From NCBI RefSeq assembly GCF_003416895.1, contig NZ_QVIO01000001.1, positions 1,550,001 through 1,614,000 on the forward strand: 64,000 nt of DNA, in the 5' to 3' direction. This document shows positions 50,714 to 59,555 of the stretch, in pieces. Within the stretch, counting starts at the first letter, position 1. Every line of letters begins with the position of its first letter. The translations under genes were made by a program, and so were the position numbers. The notes under the pieces were generated by a model. It searched no databases and was not told the origin of the DNA. It saw only the letters and a program-made list of their open reading frames with translations. The DNA is from Duganella sp. BJB476 (lineage in GTDB: Bacteria > Pseudomonadota > Gammaproteobacteria > Burkholderiales > Burkholderiaceae_D).

Positions 50714-52105
50714 TTAATGGCCGCTATGGCCGGTGGGTTTGCGCACGGTGAGTTCCACGTCCGGCTGGTTCATGGCCGGCATGGACTGGCCGCCGGCGGT
50801 ATATTTGCGTGCTGGTTCCGGCAAGGCGCCGGTCCATTCATAGGCCTGCGTGCCAGGTGGGTGCTGGTACCAGCCCGGGTCCGTGTAGTCGCCGCGCTTC
50901 TGTTCCTTGCGCACTTTGACCACGGTGAACATGCCGCCCATGTCCACGCCGCCGAACGGACCTTCGCCCGACATCATCGGCAGCGTGTTCTCCGGCAGCG
51001 GCATCTGCATGCCGCCCATCGCGCCGCCCTTGTCGCCCATGGTCATATAGTCCGGCACGATCTTGTTGATCTTTTCGGCGATGCCGCTATGGTCCACGCC
51101 TATCATGGTCGGCACGTTGTGGCCCATGGCGTTCATGGTGTGGTGCGACTTGTGGCAGTGGAAGGCCCAGTCGCCTGGATCGGTGGCGATGAATTCGATC
51201 GCCCGCATCTGGCCGACCGCGACATCGGTCGTCACTTCCGGCCAGCGCGAGGCCGGCGGCGTCCAGCCACCGTCGGTGCCGGTGACGTGGAACTCATGGC
51301 CGTGGATATGAATCGGATGATTGGTCATCGTCAGGTTGCCGACGCGGATGCGCACCTTGTCGCCCTGCCGCACCGGCATCGCATCGATGCCCGGGAAGAC
51401 GCGGCTGTTGAAGGTCCACAGGTTAAAGTCCAGCATGGTGTTGGTCTTGGGCGTGTAGCTGCCGGGATCGATGTCGTAGGCGTTCAGCAGGAACACGAAG
51501 TCGCGGTCCACCGCATACTGCGTGTGGTCCTTGGGGTGCGTGACCCAGAAGCCCATCATTCCCATCGCCATCTGCGTCATCTCGTCGGCGTGCGGGTGGT
51601 ACATAAAGGTGCCGGGACGCTTGGCGACAAATTCGTAGACGAAGGTCTTGCCAGGCTCGATGCCCGGCTGCGTCAGCCCCGTCACGCCATCCATGCCGTT
51701 CGGCAGGCGCTGGCCGTGCCAGTGCACGCTGGTGTGCTCCGGCAGCTTGTTGGTGACGAAGACGCGCACGCGGTCGCCCTCCACCACTTCGATGGTCGGG
51801 CCGGGCGACTGGCCGTTGTAGCCCCACAGGTGCGCCTTCATGCCGGGCGCCATTTCGCGCACCACCGGCTCGGCGATCAGGTGGAATTCCTTGACGCCGT
51901 TATTCATCCGCCACGGCAGCGACCAGCCGTTCAGCGTCACCACTGGGTTGAATGGGCGGCCGTTCGATGGCAGCGGCGGCACGTGGGTGTTTGCGTTATC
52001 CATCGTCATCGCTTCCGGCAGCGTGGCCGCGCCGGCCTTGCTGATGGCGGCCGCGCTGACCGCGATGGCGCCAGCGCCTTTGAAGAAGTCTCTACGTGAG
52101 GTCAT
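50714..52105 (-). CDS. Multicopper oxidase with Tat signal (copper-resistance type)
   Basis: A 463-residue exported enzyme with a Tat signal SRRDFFKGAGAIAVSAAA. The four copper motifs are present: HTSVHWHGQRLPNGMDG, GTFMYHPHADEMTQM, NHPIHIHGHEFHVTG and WAFHCHKSHHTMNAMGH, giving T1 and the T2/T3 cluster. It would oxidise Cu(I) to less toxic Cu(II) in the periplasm. The C-terminal MGDKGGAMGGMQMPLPEN is Met-rich as in CopA/PcoA types. It overlaps the TolC-like gene by 4 bp. Confidence 0.93.
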   Translation of the reverse strand: MTSRRDFFKGAGAIAVSAAAISKAGAATLPEAMTMDNANTHVPPLPSNGRPFNPVVTLNGWSLPWRMNNGVKEFHLIAEPVVREMAPGMKAHLWGYNGQSPGPTIEVVEGDRVRVFVTNKLPEHTSVHWHGQRLPNGMDGVTGLTQPGIEPGKTFVYEFVAKRPGTFMYHPHADEMTQMAMGMMGFWVTHPKDHTQYAVDRDFVFLLNAYDIDPGSYTPKTNTMLDFNLWTFNSRVFPGIDAMPVRQGDKVRIRVGNLTMTNHPIHIHGHEFHVTGTDGGWTPPASRWPEVTTDVAVGQMRAIEFIATDPGDWAFHCHKSHHTMNAMGHNVPTMIGVDHSGIAEKINKIVPDYMTMGDKGGAMGGMQMPLPENTLPMMSGEGPFGGVDMGGMFTVVKVRKEQKRGDYTDPGWYQHPPGTQAYEWTGALPEPARKYTAGGQSMPAMNQPDVELTVRKPTGHSGH

Positions 52106-53460
52106 GGGGTCATCCTTGTTTCGTTGGCGCTGCCGCCGTTGACGGCTGCTTGCAGGCGGGTATCGGCGATCCAGAAGTCGCGCTGTGTTTCGATGGCGGT
52201 GTTGACGCTGTTGAGCTGCTCTCGCGAGTCGGCCAGCAGTTCGAACACGCTGGCCAGCATGCCGTTGTAGCGCAGCAGCACCTCGTCGGAGATCTTTTTA
52301 CGCAGCGGGACCACCTCGTCGCGGTAGTTGCGGGCGATCTCGTAGGTGGTGCGGTAGGACGAGTACGCCTCGCGCACTTCGGAGCGGGCGCGCACCGCAG
52401 TATCGGCTGCCCGATGCACGGACTGCATGTACTGCGCCTGCGCACGCGCCACCTTGGCGCTGCCCCAGTCGAAGATCGGCAGTTCAAACGTGACCTGATA
52501 GCCGTTCTCGCGCGGCAGGCCGGTGCTGCTCTTGTTGGCGTAGCCGGCGTCGAACACGTTGATGAAGCCCGTGGACCTGGTCAGGCCGAGGGCGTCGGCC
52601 GTGGCTTCGGTGTCGCGGCGTGCGGCCAGCATGTCCAGCCGCTGCGACAGCGCCTGGGCTTCCGCGTTGTTCATCTCCTGCGGCTGCGGCGGCAGGTCGG
52701 GTAAACGGTCCGGCAGCACGAAGCCCTGCTGCTCGCCCGACAAGCCCAGAAGCCGGATCAATTGTTCGCGCGTGGCCACCGCTTCGTGGCGGCTACGGGC
52801 CAGCTGCGTCAAGGCGTCCTGGTAGAAGGCACGCTCGCGCGCCTGATCCAGCTTGCTCCAGTTGCCGGCCTTGGACATTTTTTCCGCCAACTCGGACGAC
52901 GCTTCAGTGGCGCCACGTACCTGTTCCGCAAACGAGGCCGATTGCGCCGCCGCCACGGCCATGAAGTAGGCGCGCCGGGTGTCGGCCGCCAGTTGGACGG
53001 CTTGCGCGGCGGCCCGCAGCTTGGCCTGCTCGAAGCGGCGCTGTTCGATGCGCGAGCGCGCCGGCAGCGTCAGCAGGCCGGCGATGTCGAACATCACGCT
53101 GCGATCGATCTCAGTCTCGCTGCCACCGCGTATGCGGCCGAAACCCAGGCTGGGATTGCGCATGCGGCCCGCCTGGACGAACTCGGACTCGGATACGCCC
53201 AGCTCCGCGAACGTGAATTTGAGCGCTGGGCTGTTGAGCAGTGCGATTTGCACGGCGGTTTCCGGGGTCAGCGTTTGCGCCAGCAGCGCGCTCACTTGCT
53301 GGTCATTGTTGGCGCCGCGGGAGAAGCCGGCCGGCTGGCCGATGCGCTCCTGCGTCAGCCGGGAGACGTCATTCAGCCCGCCGTCGCTGGACAGGCTGGC
53401 GCACCCCGTCAGCAGAACGAACGAAAGTCCTGCGGGCAGCAGTATAGGGTAGTGTTTCAT
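52102..53460 (-). CDS. TolC-family outer-membrane lipoprotein of the copper cluster
   Basis: A 452-residue outer-membrane efflux-like protein: lipobox LLTGCASL and the OEP repeats (VQIALLNSPALKFTFAELG, ...VFELLADSREQLNSVNTAI). It is found beside multicopper oxidases in betaproteobacterial copper clusters. It has no partner pump in its own operon, so it may work with the Czc-like pump nearby or replace CopB in releasing copper. ATG overlaps the following oxidase gene (ATGA). Confidence 0.88.
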   Translation of the reverse strand: MKHYPILLPAGLSFVLLTGCASLSSDGGLNDVSRLTQERIGQPAGFSRGANNDQQVSALLAQTLTPETAVQIALLNSPALKFTFAELGVSESEFVQAGRMRNPSLGFGRIRGGSETEIDRSVMFDIAGLLTLPARSRIEQRRFEQAKLRAAAQAVQLAADTRRAYFMAVAAAQSASFAEQVRGATEASSELAEKMSKAGNWSKLDQARERAFYQDALTQLARSRHEAVATREQLIRLLGLSGEQQGFVLPDRLPDLPPQPQEMNNAEAQALSQRLDMLAARRDTEATADALGLTRSTGFINVFDAGYANKSSTGLPRENGYQVTFELPIFDWGSAKVARAQAQYMQSVHRAADTAVRARSEVREAYSSYRTTYEIARNYRDEVVPLRKKISDEVLLRYNGMLASVFELLADSREQLNSVNTAIETQRDFWIADTRLQAAVNGGSANETRMTP

Positions 53461-53513
53461 AGGATTCCTGGAAAATTACGGATACGCGGGGCAAGCCCGC
53501 AGCGTCGGCAAGT

Positions 53514-53852
53514 TCAGGACAGGCGCGGCGGACGTTCCAGCGTTGCGGGAATATAGGCGGTCATCGACGGCTCGGCCGCAATAAAGCCGGCGCCGGAAAA
53601 CGACGCGGGCAGCACCAGGGAAGGCACGGCGGGCGGCGCCGAAGCGCCCACGCAACTGGCGCAGTGGCTGCACTTGCCATGCGCGCCGGAGGTCTGCTGA
53701 TCCGATTTCGCGGGTGCGCAATGCTCCGTCGGCTGACTTACCGACTGCACTGGCAGCGTCAGCGTCGCGCACGGAATCAGGACGACAGCCGTCCCTTGCA
53801 GTGGCAGGGCTGCTATCAAAATCCAGAGCAGGAAACGGATAAATGGGCGCAT
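53514..53852 (-). CDS. DUF2946-like copper-cluster protein
   Basis: A 112-residue protein starting MRPFIRFLLWILIAALPLQG, the typical opening of DUF2946 proteins. The Cys/His motif KCSHCASCVGASAPP sits in the centre. DUF2946 genes are regular members of copper-resistance clusters and the Cys-x2-Cys-type motif may bind copper. It is the promoter-proximal gene of the minus-strand copper operon (53-bp gap to the TolC-like gene). Confidence 0.75.
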   Translation of the reverse strand: MRPFIRFLLWILIAALPLQGTAVVLIPCATLTLPVQSVSQPTEHCAPAKSDQQTSGAHGKCSHCASCVGASAPPAVPSLVLPASFSGAGFIAAEPSMTAYIPATLERPPRLS

Positions 53853-53935
53853 AAGTGGGCTGAATGGTACCGCAGTCTCTCCAGGAGAGGCAACTGTGCG
53901 TACCTTACACCTTCCCACTGCGGTAAGGTCAAGCC

Positions 53936-54772
53936 CTATTTGAGGTTGACGCGGGCAACGACCGGATGATGGTCGGATGGATAGCGCCGGTCCAGCGAGT
54001 CGCTCAGCACTGCATATTTTTGCACGTCGAAATGCCGGTCGACGAAGATATAGTCGATCCGTTCCGTCATTGCCGCGTCCAGGTGGAAGTCGTTGAAGGT
54101 GCCAACCGGGCCATATGGCGGCGCCGCGCTCACCTGGAAAGCGTCGCGCATCGCCTTGGCCATGGTCTGCATCTGCACCGTTTCCGGCGTCGAGTTGAAA
54201 TCGCCGACGCAAATGGCCGGCTCGCCGTGGGCGATCTCGGCGATTTTGCGCAGCACCAGATCGGCCGATGCACGGCGGGCCTGTTCTCCCTGATGGTCGA
54301 AATGGACCGAAAAAACGAAGAACGACCGGCCGCTGGTACGGTCACGCAAGCGCGCCCACGACGCTAGCCGGTGGCAACAGGTGGCGTCCCAGCCGAACGA
54401 GGGGCGGTCCGGCGTTTCGCTCAGCCAGAAGTCGCCCTTGCCCAGCAAGGCGAAACGGCTCTTGCGAAAATAGATCGCTGAATGCTCGCCGGCGCTCTTG
54501 CCGTCGTCGCGGCCGACACCGACATGATCGAATTCCGCCATCTGGGCCAGGTCGGCGATTTGATCGGCCAATCCTTCCTGGGTGCCGAAGATATCGAACT
54601 CGTGGTAGCGGATCAGCGCCTTGACCATTTCCCTGCGGGCCGGCCAGGCGTTGGCGCCGTCTTCGGCATGGTTGTAGCGCAGGTTGTAGGTGGCGACGTT
54701 GATCGGCGCCGCCACAACTGGCGCGCAGGCCATGGCGAGCAGCACGGCAAACAGCGAAAACAGTATTCTCAT
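53936..54772 (-). CDS. Endonuclease/exonuclease/phosphatase-family protein, secreted
   Basis: A 278-residue EEP-fold enzyme with a signal peptide (LFAVLLAMACAPVVAA). Motifs: NVATYNLRYNHAEDG, the metal Glu in FDIFGTQEGL, CVGDFNSTPET (catalytic Asp/Asn) and the final SDHHPVVARV. These proteins hydrolyse phosphodiesters, often of nucleic acid or phosphoinositide type. The ATG at 54772 was preferred to an earlier in-frame ATG because it gives a clean signal peptide. Confidence 0.9.
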   Translation of the reverse strand: MRILFSLFAVLLAMACAPVVAAPINVATYNLRYNHAEDGANAWPARREMVKALIRYHEFDIFGTQEGLADQIADLAQMAEFDHVGVGRDDGKSAGEHSAIYFRKSRFALLGKGDFWLSETPDRPSFGWDATCCHRLASWARLRDRTSGRSFFVFSVHFDHQGEQARRASADLVLRKIAEIAHGEPAICVGDFNSTPETVQMQTMAKAMRDAFQVSAAPPYGPVGTFNDFHLDAAMTERIDYIFVDRHFDVQKYAVLSDSLDRRYPSDHHPVVARVNLK

Positions 54773-54903
54773 AACGATCGGCTCCAGCAATATGACGGTT
54801 AATTTAACCACGACCTGCGGTCCATGGCGCGACAGCGGCCGAACGGCTCCCCAGTTTAACGGCCTTTACTAAACGGCTGCCCACGGGCGGACAGGAACGT
54901 TGT

Positions 54904-57129
54904 TTGAAAAATACCGCTGTGCTAAAGTCAGGCATGCGAATACTCCCTGCGCTGCTGCTCTGTTGCCTGCTTTATGCCGATCCCGTAGCGGCGGTCGGCG
55001 TCTCGCGCCCCAAGGTGGCGGTGGTGCTGTCCGGCGGCGGCGCGCGCGGCGGCGCCCACATCGGCGTGCTGAAGGTGCTGGAAGAGCTGCATGTGCCGAT
55101 CGATATGATCGTCGGCACCAGCGCCGGAGCCATCGTCGGCGCGGCCTATGCCAGCGGCATGCCGCTGGCCGACATTGAGCGCGAGATGCAGACGCTCAGC
55201 ACCGCCAACCTTTTCCACGACGTCGCCCGAGGCGACCTGTCGATCGCCCGCAAGAGCGACGACGCCGGCAGCTATATCGGACCGGAGATCGGCATCGGGC
55301 CGGGCGGCCTGGCGCTGCCCAAGGGCGCGGTGTCCGGCGTGGCGCTGGAGGCGCTGCTGCGGCGCCTGACCGTGCGCCAGGGCGATCCCGATTTCAACCG
55401 CCTGCCGATCCCCTTCCGCGCCATCGCCACGGACGTCAGCGACGGCGAGATGGTGGTGCTGGATCACGGCAACCTGGCGCAGGCGATACGGGCCAGCATG
55501 GCCATCCCCGCCGTCATCACTCCGGTGGAGATCGACGGCCGGCTGCTGGTCGATGGCGGCGTGGCGCGCAACCTGCCGGTTGACGTGGCGCGGCAAATGG
55601 GGGCGGAGGTCATCATCGCCATCAATATCGGCACGCCGCTGCTCAAGCGCGAGCAAATCAAGTCGGTGCTGTCGATGTCCGAGCAGATGATGCGCATGCT
55701 CAGCGCCAGCAACCTGCGCGCCTCGCTGACCCAGCTAGATCCACAGGTCGATGTGCTGATCACCCCCAACCTGGCCAGCGTCGATGCCGGCAGCTTCGAT
55801 CTGCTGAAGGAGGCCGAGGGCTACGGCGAACAGGCGGGCCGTGATGCCGCCACCAGGCTGCAGCGCTATGCCGTGTCGCCGGAGGATTACGCGGTGCTGA
55901 GCGCGCGCCGCCATGGCGCGCAGGCGCCGCAGGGCGTGCTGCTGTCGGCGGTGCACATCGACGGCACGCAGCGGGTGCCGGAGGAATCCCTGCGCGGCAC
56001 CATGGACACCAAGGCCGGCGATCTGTTCGACGCCCGCAGGGCGGAACGCGACATGCGCCGCTTGTACGGACGCGGCGACTTCGAACATGTCAGCTATACG
56101 CTCACGCCGCAGCAGGACGGCCGCCATGAAATGACCACTACCGTCAATGAAAAATCCTGGGGCCCGCAGTACCTGCGTCTGGGCCTGGGCGTTTCGACCG
56201 ACTTCGAGGGCGATTCCTTCTTCACGTTGCGCGCCATGCATCGCTGGACCTGGCTCAACGCGCTGGGCGCGGAGTGGCGCAACGATCTCGAGATCGGCCA
56301 CACGGACCGTCTCAGCACCGAATGGCTGCAACCCCTGACGCCGGCGCAGCGCCTGTTCGCCAGCGCCTACCTGTCCGGCGAACGCACACCGCTGGACATC
56401 TACTCCAAGGGCGAGCGGCTGGCGCGCTACCGCAACGAATCGATCACCACCGGCGTCGATCTCGGCGTGCCGATCGCGGAATGGGGCGAGGCGCGCATCG
56501 GGGTTTCGCGCGGCCACGTCAACCTGCTGGCCGACACCAGCTTTGTGCCGCCGTCCGAGCTGTTCCCCCGCGCGCGCACCGGCGGCGTGCAGATGCGCCT
56601 GCGGGCGGATACGCTGGACAACAGCGCCTTCCCGCGCTCCGGCGCCAAGGCCGACTTGCAAGTCTATTCGTCCCGCACGGCGCTGGGCGCGGACACCAAC
56701 TACAACAAGCTCTCCTTCTCCGCGCTGACGGCGGCGGCCACCGGTCCGCACTCCCTACAAGGCGCGCTGGAAGTGCAGCACAAGCTGGGAGCGAACGAGC
56801 TGCCGGATCACGAGATCGTCTCGTTCGGCGGCTTCCTGCGCCTGTCCGGCATGCGCACCGGCGAATTGCTGGGCAATAGCCTGCACTTCGGCCGCCTGGT
56901 CTACAACTACCGCATTTCGGCACCGGGTTTGCTGGACGGCGCCTACATCGGCGCGTCGGCGGAACTTGGCCGCGTCGGCAACACCATCGACTCGCAGAAC
57001 GGCGAGCAGACGGTGCGCAGCAACGCGCTGTACATCGCCATCGACACGCCTTTGGGACCGCTGTATTTCGGCGCCGGCCGCGCATCGGGCAACCAGACGG
57101 CCTTATATCTGCTGATCGGGAAGCCTTGA
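54904..57129 (+). CDS. Patatin-like phospholipase with Omp85-type barrel (PlpD class)
   Basis: A 741-residue, type Vd-like autotransporter: signal peptide, a patatin domain with oxyanion loop VVLSGGGARGGAHIGVLKVL, nucleophile GTSAGAIVGAAYASG and dyad Asp in VDGGVARNLP. A POTRA repeat (AVHIDGTQRVPEESLRGTMD) and a C-terminal 16-strand Omp85-family barrel (YLRLGLGVSTDFEGDSFF onward) follow. P. aeruginosa PlpD is the type member, a secreted phospholipase A1. Start uncertain: TTG at 54904 with AGGA seven bases before, or ATG at 54934. Confidence 0.9.
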   Translation: MKNTAVLKSGMRILPALLLCCLLYADPVAAVGVSRPKVAVVLSGGGARGGAHIGVLKVLEELHVPIDMIVGTSAGAIVGAAYASGMPLADIEREMQTLSTANLFHDVARGDLSIARKSDDAGSYIGPEIGIGPGGLALPKGAVSGVALEALLRRLTVRQGDPDFNRLPIPFRAIATDVSDGEMVVLDHGNLAQAIRASMAIPAVITPVEIDGRLLVDGGVARNLPVDVARQMGAEVIIAINIGTPLLKREQIKSVLSMSEQMMRMLSASNLRASLTQLDPQVDVLITPNLASVDAGSFDLLKEAEGYGEQAGRDAATRLQRYAVSPEDYAVLSARRHGAQAPQGVLLSAVHIDGTQRVPEESLRGTMDTKAGDLFDARRAERDMRRLYGRGDFEHVSYTLTPQQDGRHEMTTTVNEKSWGPQYLRLGLGVSTDFEGDSFFTLRAMHRWTWLNALGAEWRNDLEIGHTDRLSTEWLQPLTPAQRLFASAYLSGERTPLDIYSKGERLARYRNESITTGVDLGVPIAEWGEARIGVSRGHVNLLADTSFVPPSELFPRARTGGVQMRLRADTLDNSAFPRSGAKADLQVYSSRTALGADTNYNKLSFSALTAAATGPHSLQGALEVQHKLGANELPDHEIVSFGGFLRLSGMRTGELLGNSLHFGRLVYNYRISAPGLLDGAYIGASAELGRVGNTIDSQNGEQTVRSNALYIAIDTPLGPLYFGAGRASGNQTALYLLIGKP

Positions 57130-57576
57130 CGGGATGATCTCGGCGATCATCTCGCCTTGCTCGTCGATGCCACATTCGCTGAAACCGAAGCTGCGATAGA
57201 ACTCGCGCGCCACCGTGTTGCCCGGCTTGTAGTAGATGATGATGCGATGGACATCGGGTTTTGCGCGCAACTCTTCCAGCAACAGCGCCATCGCCTTGCG
57301 GCCTATGCCCTTGCCTTGCTGCGGATAGTCGACCATGAAGCGGTAGATGCCGTACAAGCCGGGGACATCGTCCGCTTGGCAGTCGTATAGCAGGAAGCCG
57401 GCCAGTTCGCCGTCGCAGTAGATCCCTCGCGTGAAAAAATCGGGATAGAACTTGGACTGCGCGATCGAATAGGCGTTGCTGTCCAAGAAATCGCGCTGGT
57501 GCTCCGGCAGTTCCATGTCCATGAAGCTCTCGAAATTGTCCTCGTTGATGTCTTGCAGTGTGACGTACGTTGTCAT
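57103..57576 (-). CDS. GNAT-family N-acetyltransferase
   Basis: A 157-residue acetyltransferase with the acetyl-CoA loop YPQQGKGIGRKAMALLL and the C-terminal GNTVAREFYRSFGFSECG. The N-terminal half (DINEDNFESFMDMELPEHQR) resembles diamine/spermidine acetyltransferases of the PaiA/BltD type. Substrate unknown. Its 3' end overlaps the end of the patatin gene by 27 bp (convergent). Confidence 0.9.
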   Translation of the reverse strand: MTTYVTLQDINEDNFESFMDMELPEHQRDFLDSNAYSIAQSKFYPDFFTRGIYCDGELAGFLLYDCQADDVPGLYGIYRFMVDYPQQGKGIGRKAMALLLEELRAKPDVHRIIIYYKPGNTVAREFYRSFGFSECGIDEQGEMIAEIIPSRLPDQQI

Positions 57577-57584
57577 TAAAACCC

Positions 57585-58361
57585 TTAAGCAATGATATTC
57601 AGGCCGCCGTCGACATACACGGTGCTGCCGGTCAGGCGATGTGCATATTGCGAGGCCAGGTAGGCGCAGGTGTTGCCGACATCGAGGATGTCCACCAATT
57701 CGCCCAAAGGTGCGCGGGCCACGGCGTCGCGCAGCAGCAGTTCGAAGTCCTTCAGGCCAGACGCCGCCCGTGTTTGCAGCGGCCCAGGCGAGATGGCGTG
57801 AACGCGGATGCCTTTGGGACCCAGCTCATAGGCCAGATAGCGGCAGCACGATTCGAGCGCAGCCTTCACCGGGCCCATGACGTTGTAATTGGGGACGACC
57901 TTCTCGGCGCCGTGGTAGCTCATGGCGAACATGCTGCCGCCATCCGTCATCAGCGGCACCGCCAGTTTGGCCATGCGCACGAACGAATGGCAGGACACAT
58001 CCATCGCCTGCAAAAAACCCTCCAGCGAACAGTCCAGCAAGCCGCCTTGCAGATCGGCCTTCGGCGCGAAGGCGATCGAATGCACCAGGATATCGAGCTT
58101 GCCTTGCTCCGCCAGCGTGGCGAACAACGCCTCCATTTCACCGGCCTTCGTCACATCGAGCGGCAGCAGTTGGGCGCCGATTTCCTCGGCCAGCGGCGCC
58201 ACATGCGGCAACGCCTTCTCGTTCAGATAAGTGAGCACGACTTCCGCGCCCAGTTTGCGAAAGGCCAGCGCGCAGCCCCAGGCGATCGAATGTTCATTGG
58301 CGACGCCAACCACCAGCGCGCGCTTTCCGGCCAAAATTGGATAAATCGTTTCGGTGTTCAT
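57585..58361 (-). CDS. fabI: Enoyl-ACP reductase FabI
   Basis: A 258-residue short-chain-dehydrogenase-type enoyl-ACP reductase: VVGVANEHSIAWGCALAF nucleotide motif, ILVHSIAFAPK and the catalytic Tyr-x6-Tyr-x6-Lys pattern in SYHGAEKVVPNYNVMGPVKAAL-like context (Y, then NYNVMGPVK). It performs the last step of fatty-acid elongation with NADH. It is at the 3' end of an ackA-pta-like operon (4-bp overlap), which may couple acetyl-CoA/acyl-phosphate metabolism to fatty-acid synthesis; a second fabI elsewhere is likely. Confidence 0.93.
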   Translation of the reverse strand: MNTETIYPILAGKRALVVGVANEHSIAWGCALAFRKLGAEVVLTYLNEKALPHVAPLAEEIGAQLLPLDVTKAGEMEALFATLAEQGKLDILVHSIAFAPKADLQGGLLDCSLEGFLQAMDVSCHSFVRMAKLAVPLMTDGGSMFAMSYHGAEKVVPNYNVMGPVKAALESCCRYLAYELGPKGIRVHAISPGPLQTRAASGLKDFELLLRDAVARAPLGELVDILDVGNTCAYLASQYAHRLTGSTVYVDGGLNIIA

Positions 58362-59551
58362 GTCGGCTCCAGTAGCGTCAGCGTGTGACGGGCTATCATC
58401 AATTCTTCATTGGCGGGCACCACCCACACCGCCACCTTGCTGTCGGCGGCGCTGATGCGCGCCACGCCGCGCGGATTGGCCGAATTGGCGGCGGCGTCCA
58501 GCTGCACGCCCAGCCAGGCGGCGTCGCGGCATACGGCGGCGCGCAGGGCGATGCTGTTCTCGCCTATGCCGCCGGAGAAGACCAGCGCATCGAGGCCGCC
58601 CAAAGCAGCCGCCAGCGAGCCGAGTTCGCGGCCGATGCGGTACACCATCAGCGCGATGGCAGCCTTGGCGCGCGGATCGTCGCTCTGCTCCAGCGTGCGC
58701 ATGTCCGACGAAATGCCGGAGACGCCAAGCAGGCCCGATTCCTGGTACAGCAGCTTCTGCACCGCGCCCACGTCCATGCCCAGTTCATCGATCAGGTACA
58801 GCACCACGCCGGGGTCGAGCGCTCCGCAGCGGGTGCCCATCGGCAGGCCGTCGACGGCGGTGAAGCCCATCGTGCTGGCGACGTTGCGCCCAGCCGCCAT
58901 CGCGCACATGCTGGCGCCGTTGCCCAGATGCGCCGCCACCACCTTGGCGCTGGCCAGCGATGGATCGGCTTCCGGCAGGCGGCTAGCGATATATTCGTAG
59001 GAAAGTCCGTGGAAGCCGTAGCGCCGCACGCCCTGCTCCGTGATCCGCGCCGGCAGCGCGAAGGCCTGCGCCTCCGCCGGCTGGCCGACGTGGAAGGCGG
59101 TGTCGAAGCAGCCGATCTGCGGCACGTCCGGCGCCATCGCCATCACGGCGCGCACCGGCGCCAGGTTGTGCGGCAGATGCAGTGGCGCCAGCGGTATCAG
59201 CTTCTCCAGCGCGGCCAGCACTTCAGGATCGAGGCGCTGCGGCCCGCTGTAGGCCACGCCGCCATGGACGATGCGATGGCCGACCGCCACCACGCGGCGG
59301 CCTTCGAGATGGGTTTGCGAGAAATCGATCAGGAAGCGCATGCCGGCTTCGTGGTTCAGCGGCGCGTCCGGCCAGCTGCGCTCTCCGATGGACCGGCCCT
59401 GCGCGTCCTGGGCGCTGAAGCGCGTGACGCCGCTGTACAGGTTCTCGATCTTGCCCTTGAAGGTCAACGCCAGCGCGGCGCCGCTGAACAGCGAGAACTT
59501 GATGCTCGACGAGCCGGCGTTGATGACGACGATGCTATCGTTTGGAGCCAT
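58358..59551 (-). CDS. ackA: Acetate kinase
   Basis: A 397-residue ASKHA-fold kinase: VINAGSSSIKFSLF near the N-terminus, AVGHRIVHGGVAYSGP, the catalytic Glu/Arg region FDTAFHVGQPAEAQ, VVAAHLGNGASM and the C-terminal LVFSGGIGENSIALRA. It interconverts acetate + ATP and acetyl phosphate. It lies 4 bp after the phosphotransacetylase gene. The ATG at 59551 was chosen because the protein start MAPNDSIVVINAGS is the family norm. Confidence 0.95.
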   Translation of the reverse strand: MAPNDSIVVINAGSSSIKFSLFSGAALALTFKGKIENLYSGVTRFSAQDAQGRSIGERSWPDAPLNHEAGMRFLIDFSQTHLEGRRVVAVGHRIVHGGVAYSGPQRLDPEVLAALEKLIPLAPLHLPHNLAPVRAVMAMAPDVPQIGCFDTAFHVGQPAEAQAFALPARITEQGVRRYGFHGLSYEYIASRLPEADPSLASAKVVAAHLGNGASMCAMAAGRNVASTMGFTAVDGLPMGTRCGALDPGVVLYLIDELGMDVGAVQKLLYQESGLLGVSGISSDMRTLEQSDDPRAKAAIALMVYRIGRELGSLAAALGGLDALVFSGGIGENSIALRAAVCRDAAWLGVQLDAAANSANPRGVARISAADSKVAVWVVPANEELMIARHTLTLLEPT

Positions 59552-59555
59552 CGGC

